From assembly GCA_014728975.1 (NCBI GenBank), contig WJKQ01000109.1, positions 1 through 12,522 of the forward strand: 12,522 nt of DNA, read 5' to 3'. The notes beneath the pieces were generated by a model. That model made no database searches, was not told the DNA's origin, and saw nothing but the letters and a program-made list of their open reading frames with translations. Of this stretch, positions 1-7,300 are shown in pieces. The stretch comes from Candidatus Peregrinibacteria bacterium (lineage in GTDB: Bacteria > Patescibacteriota > Gracilibacteria > UBA1369 > LOWO2-01-FULL-3). Positions within the stretch are counted from its first letter, which is position 1; the number at the start of each line of letters is the position of its first letter. Both the position numbers and the translations under genes were made by a program.

Positions 1-1116
1 GTGGCCATCGGCGCAATAAAGGCCGGATTAAAATATGTCGGTGAATATCCGATGACTCCTTCCTCCTCAATTCTTCACCTGACTGCGAAATGGGCGGAAA
101 AATACGGGATTGTGGTGAAACAGCCTGAGGATGAAATTGCCGCCTGCAACAGTGTTATCGGCGCAGGATTTGCTGGAGCGCGGTCGATGGCCGCGACTTC
201 GGGAGGCGGTTATGCTCTTATGACGGAAGCAATCGGACTGGCCGGCATGAATGAAGTACCGATTGTCGTTGTGGTTGTTATGAGACCCGGTCCCGCGACA
301 GGTTTACCTACAAGAAGTGAGCAGGGAGATCTGAGGCAGGTAATTCACGGAGGGCAGGGAGATCCCGTAAAGATCGTTCTTCTTCCGGGAGATGTTCAGG
401 AAAGCTTCAAATTTGCTTTTGAAGCTTTTAATTTGGCTGAAAAATATCAGATGCCGGTAATAATTTGCTATGATAAACATATGGGTGAGGGGTATTTTAC
501 TATTCCTCCCTTTGATGAAAGCGGCATGAAAGTTGAACGCGGGAAACTTTTAAGTCAAAAAGAACTTGATGAAATTGACGATTACAAAAGGTATTTAAGA
601 ACCGATGATGGAATAAGCCCGAGAGTAATACCGGGAATGAAAGGTGGGATTCATCGGGCTACAAGTGACGAACATAATGAATACGGCGACATTTTCGAGG
701 ACGCTGAAAACAGAAAACTGATGGTCGAGAAGAGATTGAAGAAAGTTGAGCTCGCGAAAGAAGATACGTTTAAACCGATGGTTATCGGAGAGAATAATGC
801 TGATATTACTTTTGTGACGTGGGGATCATGCAAAGGTATATGCCTGGAAGCCGTACAGATTTTGGACAGGAAGGGGATAAAAGCAAATATTCTTCAGATC
901 CGTACAGCATGGCCTTTTCATACCGATGAAGTTAAAAAGGAATTGGAAGGATGCAAAAGGCCGGTGCTGGTTGAACATAACTTTACAGGTCAACTTGGAG
1001 GCCTTATTGCCGAACATACCGGAATTTTGATCGGAGAAAAGGTTCTTAGGTATGATGGAAGGCCGATGACCGCGAAATATGTTTTGGATGGGATTGGAAT
1101 TAATCATGGTGATTAA
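1..1116 (+). CDS. korA: 2-oxoacid:ferredoxin oxidoreductase, alpha subunit (5' partial)
   Basis: This is the alpha subunit of a thiamine-diphosphate, ferredoxin-linked 2-oxoacid oxidoreductase, which oxidatively decarboxylates a 2-oxoacid to an acyl-CoA in the cytoplasm. The visible 371 codons begin inside the pyrimidine-binding domain. YPMTPS (residues 16-21), PEDEIAA (42-48) and RPGPATGLPTRSEQ (95-108) are family signatures, and a transketolase-C-like domain runs from about residue 264 to the end. The GTG at base 1 is probably an internal valine codon: homologues carry a few residues before this point, and two-subunit KorA proteins usually have a gamma domain of roughly 190 residues fused upstream. 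The gene is therefore very likely cut by the window edge rather than starting here. korB follows after 25 bases in the same orientation, which supports a shared transcript. The substrate (2-oxoglutarate, pyruvate or a branched-chain oxoacid) cannot be decided from the sequence. Confidence 0.9.
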   Translation: MAIGAIKAGLKYVGEYPMTPSSSILHLTAKWAEKYGIVVKQPEDEIAACNSVIGAGFAGARSMAATSGGGYALMTEAIGLAGMNEVPIVVVVVMRPGPATGLPTRSEQGDLRQVIHGGQGDPVKIVLLPGDVQESFKFAFEAFNLAEKYQMPVIICYDKHMGEGYFTIPPFDESGMKVERGKLLSQKELDEIDDYKRYLRTDDGISPRVIPGMKGGIHRATSDEHNEYGDIFEDAENRKLMVEKRLKKVELAKEDTFKPMVIGENNADITFVTWGSCKGICLEAVQILDRKGIKANILQIRTAWPFHTDEVKKELEGCKRPVLVEHNFTGQLGGLIAEHTGILIGEKVLRYDGRPMTAKYVLDGIGINHGD

Positions 1117-1141
1117 TTTGTAATTTTAATTTTTATATAAT

Positions 1142-2005
1142 ATGCCAACATTGGAAGATTTAGAGACGAGACAAAAACCAAACTGGTGTCCGGGGTGCGG
1201 AAATTTCGGAATTCAGACCGCGGTGAAAAAAGCAATTGTAGAACTTGATTTACCTCCCGAAAATATTGTGATTTCCACCGGGATCGGCTGCGGTTCAAAA
1301 TTGAATCAATGGGTGGAAACTTATGGATTCGCGGGTCTGCACGGAAGAAGTCTGCCTGTGGCTATGGGAGTTCAGCTGGCGAATCCCGAGCTTGTGGTGC
1401 TTGACGCGAGCGGTGACGGCGACGGCTACGGGATCGGAATGGGACATTTTATAAATACGATGAGACGGAATCTTGATATAACTTACATCGTTCAAAATAA
1501 TCAGCTTTATGGGCTGACTTTGGGACAGGTTTCTCCCACTTCCGAAAAAGGCATGAAAAGTCCCTCGACTCCTCACGGGGTGATTGAGGAGCCGGTCAAT
1601 CCCATAAGGCTTGCTCTTTCAAGCGATTGTACTTTTGTGGCGAGAGGATTCGCGGGAGATATTCCTCATTTAACGAATTTAATTATAAAAGGAATCAAGC
1701 ATAAAGGTTTTGCGCTTATTGATGTTTTTCAGCCGTGTGTGACATTCAATAAAATTAATACTTATAAATTTTTCAGAGACAGGGTTTATAAGCTGGAGGA
1801 AGTTGAAGATTACGATACCTCAGACCTTGTGAAAGCTTATGAGATTGCGGGAGAGTGGGGTGATAAGATTCCGACAGGACTTTTTTACAAGGTGGATAAA
1901 CCGACTTATGAAGACGTGGACCCGGCTTTGAAAGACGGTCAAAACCCGGTGGAGGCGGATATTTCGGATGTGAATGTAGGGGACATTATGAAGAGTTTCA
2001 TGTAA
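1142..2005 (+). CDS. korB: 2-oxoacid:ferredoxin oxidoreductase, beta subunit
   Basis: This is the catalytic beta subunit that binds thiamine diphosphate and an iron-sulfur cluster, and it partners the upstream KorA. The 287-residue length is normal for KorB. WCPGCG is at residues 15-20, STGIGCGSKL at 45-54, HGRSLPVAMG at 67-76, the GDGD thiamine-diphosphate/metal motif at 91-94, and QNNQLYGLTLGQ at 118-129. Cys16, Cys19, Cys50 and Cys199 (FQPCVTFN) have the spacing of the four cluster ligands in PorB/KorB proteins. The ATG at 1142 is well placed 25 bases after korA. There is no Shine-Dalgarno sequence: the leader is pure A/T and runs as TATAAT directly into the ATG. No delta (ferredoxin) subunit gene follows; the next gene is convergent, so the enzyme probably uses a free ferredoxin. 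The 3' end overlaps queG by 8 bases. Confidence 0.93.
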   Translation: MPTLEDLETRQKPNWCPGCGNFGIQTAVKKAIVELDLPPENIVISTGIGCGSKLNQWVETYGFAGLHGRSLPVAMGVQLANPELVVLDASGDGDGYGIGMGHFINTMRRNLDITYIVQNNQLYGLTLGQVSPTSEKGMKSPSTPHGVIEEPVNPIRLALSSDCTFVARGFAGDIPHLTNLIIKGIKHKGFALIDVFQPCVTFNKINTYKFFRDRVYKLEEVEDYDTSDLVKAYEIAGEWGDKIPTGLFYKVDKPTYEDVDPALKDGQNPVEADISDVNVGDIMKSFM

Positions 2006-2975
2006 GGATTTTTGCGGTTCTTTTCAGGCCTTTTAGTTTTGCCCGCATGAGTGGTGAGCCGGCGAATTTTTCCGTGAATTCTTTTTCGGATTTGAGGGAT
2101 AAGATTTTTTTAAGAGGAATTTGGTCACCGGCGATTTTGGGGTGATTGAGTTCTTTGTGGGATGTAATTTGTTGTTTGGCTATATTTTGCGGGCAGACTT
2201 TCTGGCAGATATCACAGCCAAAAATATATTTGGAATTTTTGATTTTTTTGGCAAGTTTTTTGGGAATTTTTCCTTTGTTTTCGATTGTTTGATAAGAAAT
2301 GCATTTGCGTGAGTCGATTACTCCGGGTGCAATGATGGCTCCAGTCGGGCAGGCATCAATACAGCGGATACAGCGGCCGCAAAGTGGATGAGGATTAATA
2401 TTTTCAGGTTGATTTTGATGTTTTTCGGCTTTGTCGTTGTACAGATCGAGATTTGTGATAATTTCCGCGAGAAAGACCCAGGAACCGTATTCTTTTGTAA
2501 TGAAGCAGGAGTTTTTGCCGATTGTTCCGAGTCCGGCCTGTTCGGCAAGAGCGCGTTCGAGGATTGGGCCGGTGTCGACGTAGGATTTTGTTTGAATTTG
2601 GGTAAAATCGGGATGAGATTTTATAAGATTGCGTATAAATGTTTCAATTGTTTTAAGTTTTTTTCCGATGATTTTGTGATAATCACGACCGCAGGCGTAA
2701 CGGGCAACGCGGGCATGGTCTTTTTTTAGAGGTTTTTGCGGATTATAGTAGTTTATTCCAAGGACTATTACGGATTTGGCTCTGGGAAGTATTTTTGTAA
2801 AATCTTCCCGGGGTTTCGATTTTTCCATCCATTTCATTGAGGCTTGGTGACCGTTTTTGAGCCAGGTTTTGTAGGCTTTTATGTATTTGGATTCGATTTT
2901 TGCCTTCGTGAAGCCGACAAGGTCGAATCCCTGTTCCAGTGCATATTTTTTTATTTTTTGCTGAAATTTTTGCAT
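1998..2975 (-). CDS. queG: Epoxyqueuosine reductase
   Basis: This is the cobalamin- and iron-sulfur-dependent enzyme that reduces epoxyqueuosine to queuosine in the wobble position of GUN-anticodon tRNAs, the last step of queuosine synthesis. The 325-residue product contains VARYACGRDYHK (residues 90-101), YVDTGPILERALAEQAGLG (132-150) with the family's conserved Asp134, a ferredoxin-like CxxCxxCxxxCP (Cys199, 202, 205, 209), RKCISYQTIE (223-232), GCDICQKVCPQN (253-264) and the closing GSPLMRAKLKGLKR block (306-319). The eight cysteines suit two [4Fe-4S] clusters. I chose the ATG at 2975. The frame stays open to a TTG at 3017, but QueG proteins normally begin close to this Met, and a GGAG lies 11 bases upstream. 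It ends in TGA. No other queuosine or cobalamin genes are in the window, so partner steps or salvage must be encoded elsewhere. VARYACGR has Cys where homologues often have Trp. Confidence 0.92.
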   Translation of the reverse strand: MQKFQQKIKKYALEQGFDLVGFTKAKIESKYIKAYKTWLKNGHQASMKWMEKSKPREDFTKILPRAKSVIVLGINYYNPQKPLKKDHARVARYACGRDYHKIIGKKLKTIETFIRNLIKSHPDFTQIQTKSYVDTGPILERALAEQAGLGTIGKNSCFITKEYGSWVFLAEIITNLDLYNDKAEKHQNQPENINPHPLCGRCIRCIDACPTGAIIAPGVIDSRKCISYQTIENKGKIPKKLAKKIKNSKYIFGCDICQKVCPQNIAKQQITSHKELNHPKIAGDQIPLKKILSLKSEKEFTEKFAGSPLMRAKLKGLKRTAKILT

Positions 2976-2986
2976 GTAACTATATG

Positions 2987-2990
2987 CTCC
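2987..2990 (-). promoter_or_regulatory. Possible ribosome binding site of queG
   Basis: Read on the minus strand this is GGAG, 11 bases before the ATG at 2975. It is the only Shine-Dalgarno-like motif seen before a gene start in the window, and its spacing is longer than the usual 5-9 bases. It favours the ATG at 2975 over the TTG at 3017, since it would lie inside the longer reading frame. Confidence 0.4.
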
Positions 2991-3032
2991 AACATAAACT
3001 TTAGTTTTGCAATTCAATTTTTATTCATAGTC

Positions 3033-3060
3033 TTCACAGAAGAGATCAAAGTGATAAAAT
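3033..3060 (+). promoter_or_regulatory. Candidate sigma-70-type promoter for the nrnA-like gene
   Basis: TTCACA (3033-3038) and TAAAAT (3055-3060) are separated by 16 bases, each one mismatch from the -35 and -10 consensus. Transcription would start near 3067, leaving a leader of about 36 bases before the ATG at 3103. It lies in the 127-base divergent gap between queG and this gene. No comparably good promoter was seen for queG on the other strand. Confidence 0.4.
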
Positions 3061-3102
3061 TTTTTCCTTTAGGTTATTGAAAAAAAATAAAAAAAAATTT
3101 TA

Positions 3103-4116
3103 ATGGATGCTTTTCCGGAAAAGCTTAAAATAGAATTTCAAAAAGCAAAAAAAACACTTTTTGAGGCTCAGAAAATATGCATAATTTCTCACCGAAATCC
3201 CGATGGAGACGCAGTCGGCAGTAATCTTGCCCTGCGGCTGGAATTTGAAGATCTCGGGAAAGAAGTTGTAAGCGCATGCGTCGATCCCATTCCGCAAAAT
3301 AATCTCTATCTAAAAAAAGCGGATACTTTTGTTAACGATTTTAATTATGATGATTTTGACGTTTTTGTAAGCGTGGACTGCGGGGCGACTCATTTGGTCG
3401 GCTTTCATGAAAATAAACCCGAGCTTTTGTCCGGAGATAAGCCGTTTATCAATATCGATCATCACGGATCGAACGATAATTTCGGAACAATAAATATTGT
3501 TGATCCAAACGCCTGCGCCGCTAGTTTTATTCTTTATAAATGTTTTAAATACTGCGGAATGTCTATAAATATTGATGTTGCGACGTGTCTGCTTCACGGG
3601 CTTTATTTCGATACCGGAGGACTTATGCACAGCAATACATCCGGAGAAGTCGTGAAAGTTTCGGGCGATCTTGTTTCCAAAGGCGCAAATGCCCGTAAAA
3701 TCGCCAAAGAGCTTTTTCATACAACTCCGGTAAATAAACTTAGGTTATGGGGCAAAATTTTGGAAAGAGCGTATGTGAATGAAGAAGGTGTAACGGTTTC
3801 CGCGGTAAATAAATGTGATTACGAGTCTTGCGGTGCTTCTTCAAAGGATACCGGAGGTGCCATTGATTTTTTGAACGCTGTTCCCGGGAGCAGATATTGT
3901 GTACTTTTAAGCGAGGATGAAAAGGGAAAAGTAAAAGGTTCACTGCGGACCAGGCGAGATGACGTAAATTTATCCGAGGTGGCTTCCAGGTGGGGCGGCG
4001 GAGGTCATCCCAAAGCAAGCGGCTTTGGAGTGGAAGGACACCTAAGGCCGACCATGAGCTGGAAAATCGTGAATGAGGAAGATGGGGACGCCCACGGGAC
4101 TGAAATAAAATTTTAA
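3103..4116 (+). CDS. nrnA: DHH/DHHA1 phosphoesterase, NrnA-like (nanoRNase / pAp phosphatase)
   Basis: This is a DHH-family phosphoesterase of the bifunctional oligoribonuclease/pAp-phosphatase group, which degrades 2-5 nucleotide RNAs to mononucleotides and can dephosphorylate 3'-phosphoadenosine 5'-phosphate. The metal-binding motifs are present in order: HRNPDGDAVGS (residues 30-40; His30, Asp34, Asp36), VSVDCGA (89-95; Asp92), NIDHHGSN (117-124; the DHH signature), and YFDTGGLMHSN (168-178; Asp170). The C-terminal DHHA1 domain has the substrate-binding GGGGHPKASGF (298-308). The tail, with its SWKIV near residue 320, is like that of related family members. The 337-residue length is typical. 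The start is the ATG after an A/T-only leader with no Shine-Dalgarno sequence. It appears to be a single-gene unit: queG is divergent and the next gene has its own promoter. Exact substrate choice (nanoRNA, pAp or a cyclic-dinucleotide product) cannot be settled from sequence. Confidence 0.88.
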   Translation: MDAFPEKLKIEFQKAKKTLFEAQKICIISHRNPDGDAVGSNLALRLEFEDLGKEVVSACVDPIPQNNLYLKKADTFVNDFNYDDFDVFVSVDCGATHLVGFHENKPELLSGDKPFINIDHHGSNDNFGTINIVDPNACAASFILYKCFKYCGMSINIDVATCLLHGLYFDTGGLMHSNTSGEVVKVSGDLVSKGANARKIAKELFHTTPVNKLRLWGKILERAYVNEEGVTVSAVNKCDYESCGASSKDTGGAIDFLNAVPGSRYCVLLSEDEKGKVKGSLRTRRDDVNLSEVASRWGGGGHPKASGFGVEGHLRPTMSWKIVNEEDGDAHGTEIKF

Positions 4117-4178
4117 CGGCATTAAATCGAGACGTTTTGGTCTATTGCTTTTTATCGGTGATCGGACGTGGCTGTGGC

Positions 4179-4207
4179 TTGTCAGTTACGCTTAATTATG
4201 TTATAAT
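4179..4207 (+). promoter_or_regulatory. Strong extended -10 promoter for the secreted beta-helix protein
   Basis: TTGTCA (4179-4184) is followed after exactly 17 bases by a perfect TATAAT (4202-4207), which is preceded by TGT (4199-4201), an extended -10 element. Transcription would start near 4214, giving a leader of roughly 24 bases made almost only of A and T, with no Shine-Dalgarno sequence before the ATG at 4238. The surrounding 121-base gap (4117-4237) shows no convincing terminator for the upstream gene; a 4-bp AGAC/GTCT stem near 4130-4143 is too weak to call. Confidence 0.75.
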
Positions 4208-4237
4208 ATAATAAACAAAAATTAAACAAAAATAAAA

Positions 4238-4324
4238 ATGAGAAACAGGTACTTTATCAGTAATTTTAGAAATTTCGCGGCGGCAATTGCCGTAACTGCG
4301 ATTTTGGCGAATGTTGTCTTTGCA
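4238..4324 (+). other. Sec signal peptide of the beta-helix protein
   Basis: The first 29 residues have a basic N-region (Arg2, Arg4, Arg11), a 17-residue hydrophobic core, and a V-F-A cleavage motif followed by YTVNDDGD, where the CSLREA-type domain begins. There is no lipobox cysteine, so signal peptidase I cleavage is expected. Confidence 0.85.
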
Positions 4325-7300
4325 TATACGGTCAATGACGACGGTGACAATAATGACTTTTTAGTAAACGACGGTGTTTGTGAGACCGCTTCCGGTAACG
4401 GATTATGTTCTTTGAGAGCGGCGGTGGATGAGGCAAACGGATCTGAATTGCCAGGTGCCGATACAATTGATTTTAATCTTCCAGGAGGATGGGACAATGT
4501 CATTGACGTCGGTTCTACTTATTCAATTACAGATGATGGTGTCAGCATTTTAAATACTTCCGGTGATGATGTGGGAATTGATTCACATCAAAATTTTCCA
4601 ACTCCTGTTTTTGATGTTAATGCCAATGATTTTACAATGGACGGTGATGATCAGATTTATATTTATAGTCATCAAAATGATGCAATCAAATTAAATGACG
4701 GTTTTGAGAATGCCGAAATCAGAGAAGTATATGTGGGACTTGACGCGGATGAAAATACCGGTTCAGGACAAACCGGTGATGGAATAAAGATTGAATCGGA
4801 TGAAGTATTAATTGACGATGTAGTTAGCAGTGGAAATAATGTAGGTGTCAATCTTGGCGATACCGCTCAGGACGTAACAATACAAAACAGTAAAATCGGT
4901 ACGGACAGTACGGGAAGCGTCGATAAAAAAAATTCATCGCACGGAATACATGTAACTGGCAGTAATCCGGTAAATCTAAATGAAGATGCCGGTGGTATTG
5001 GCGGAGAAGGATTGACAATCGACAATAATGTCATTTCTTATAATGACGGCCACGGTGTTACGTTTACCAATACCGGCGGCATAAGCGGTGATGTAAATAT
5101 CCAAAACAACTACATAGGAACCGATGCTTCAGGTGAGAATGATCAGGGAAATCTGGTTGGAATTTCTTCCAATCCTGACGTTGCCGATGGTGTTGACTGG
5201 GTCATAGATAATAATGTCGTTTCAGGGAGTGACGATGACGGCATAAGGATCCAGGATGGAAATTCCGCAAATATTTCAAATAACAAGGTAGGTTTTAACG
5301 AGGCAGGAGATACCGCAATAAAAAATGGAGGCTCAGGAATTAAGGTGGATGCCACTGATATTACTTTGCAAAATAATGTTGTCGGTAATAGTGATGATCA
5401 CGGCATACATGTCAGTGGTGAAGATGTAACAACTGTCGATATTAAAGGCAATAATGTAGGTATAAACGCCAGCGGCACAGCGGGAAATTTTAAAAACGGA
5501 GATGATGACAGCGGAGACGGTATAAGAATTGAATCTACAAATCCAAGTACGGCTATAATCGGGGGCACTAATCCCGGAGATGAAAATGTTGTCAGTTATA
5601 ATGATGATTATCCGATATATATAGGAAATGGTGTTACGGATGCGACAATTAACGGAAATTTTATTGGCGTTTATGATTCGGGAAGCGGATATAATACCGC
5701 CGCGTTAAATGGCCGTGAGTTGACCATCGATGGTGACAATCTCACAAATGTAACTATTGGCGGGCCCACAACCGACGATAGAAACGTGATAAGCGGAGGA
5801 GTAAGAGTCAACAATGCAGGCCTGGGTACCGGAGATGTACTTTTTCAGAATAATTATTCAGGTATTGGTGAAGATGGCTCAAGTACAGTCAGCGGGAGTC
5901 AATCCGGTCTAAACGGCGTTGTAATTTCAGATGGGAATAATATCGATGTAAAAGACAATGTCATTAGCAGTGCCGGTTTTACAGGATTGATGGTAGATTC
6001 AGGTACAGATCTTGAGGTAAAAAATAATAAAATCGGTACCTCTGCGGATGGTCTTTCATGTAAGGCGAATTATGGATATGGAGTTTCAATTACCGGCGGG
6101 ACGGCTACAAATGTTGAATTTGAAGATAATGTTATCGCGTGTAATGATCCCGGGATGGGTTTTGGAACTTACCAGGTAAGTATTTCTTCTCTTTCGTCAA
6201 ACACGACTCCGGTATCGGTAAAGGGAAACTATATCGGTGTAGGTGCCGGAGGCAAGGATATTGTTTCTTTTGTAAACGGATCCGTTAAAGGTATTCGCAT
6301 AAGTGAAGGTTATTTGACTTTTGGAGGAGACAGGTCTCTGGGAGAAGGAAACGTTGTCAGCGGTCATACAAGCACCGGTGTAATACTAGGTTCGGATGTG
6401 ACAAGTGCGGATATATTCGGAAATATTATCGGTTTGTCAAAAAATACCGGAAGCGGACTTTATGAAGACGATTTGGGAAATGAAGGAAGCGGGCTTCAGG
6501 TTGCCAATTTAACAGGATTAACAAATCTGGCGATTGGAGGCGCGGGTTCCTTGAGAAATATAATATCCGGAAATGACGGGGCCGGCATTTTGGTTCAATC
6601 ATTAAACGCGGGTGCTGTCGTTGATATAAAAAATAATTATATAGGAACCGATGAAACCGGTACTACAGCTATAGCAAACAATTACGGTATTGAGGTCTTT
6701 GATGATAACGCGGATATCACAATCGGTGGAAACAATTATAACGATCCGGACACAAGAAATGTGGTTTCCGGAAATAAAAATGCCGGAGTTTTTGTCGGCG
6801 AAGCCAACGGAATCAAAATCCGGGGAAACTATATAGGTTTAGGCAGTGATGGTGAAGACCATGATATCGGAAATGTTTCGGATACTCTTGATGGTTCCGG
6901 AATTTATCTGGCCGATTCCGGCGGGGCGGTTGATGGTTCTATAATTGAGAACAATTTAACGGCGGATAATGAAGGCAGCGGGATTACCATTGACGCGACT
7001 TTCGGTTCCGGAGGCATGGATTTCAGCGGCGGTTACATTCAAAACAACGTAGTCGGTCTTGATATAAATGATGATTCAACTCCAAACAGTGGTTATGGTT
7101 TGTATGTTGACGATTCCTCCGGGACAAATATTTCAAATTTATTAATAGGAGGTTCCGAAAATACTTTTGATACAAGCAATAATTATGGAATTTATCTAAA
7201 CGAGGTCGATGGCGGCAGTTTAACGGGAGGATATTCGGAAATTCCGGGACATAATAATTTTACCGATCCCGATTCTTATACATGGCAGTATATTCTCAGC

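Noticed and set aside
1136..1141. A perfect TATAAT directly before the korB ATG
   Set aside because: A promoter here would start transcription inside the coding sequence, the upstream TTAATT is a poor -35, and korB follows korA closely. It is better explained as part of an A/T-rich leader.
2976..3017. A 14-codon N-terminal extension of queG starting from TTG at 3017
   Set aside because: The ATG at 2975 fits the normal QueG N-terminus and has a GGAG upstream; the extension uses a rare start and has no family similarity.
4130..4143. Small inverted repeat AGAC/GTCT followed by a T-rich stretch after the nrnA-like gene
   Set aside because: A 4-bp stem with a 6-base loop is too weak to call an intrinsic terminator.
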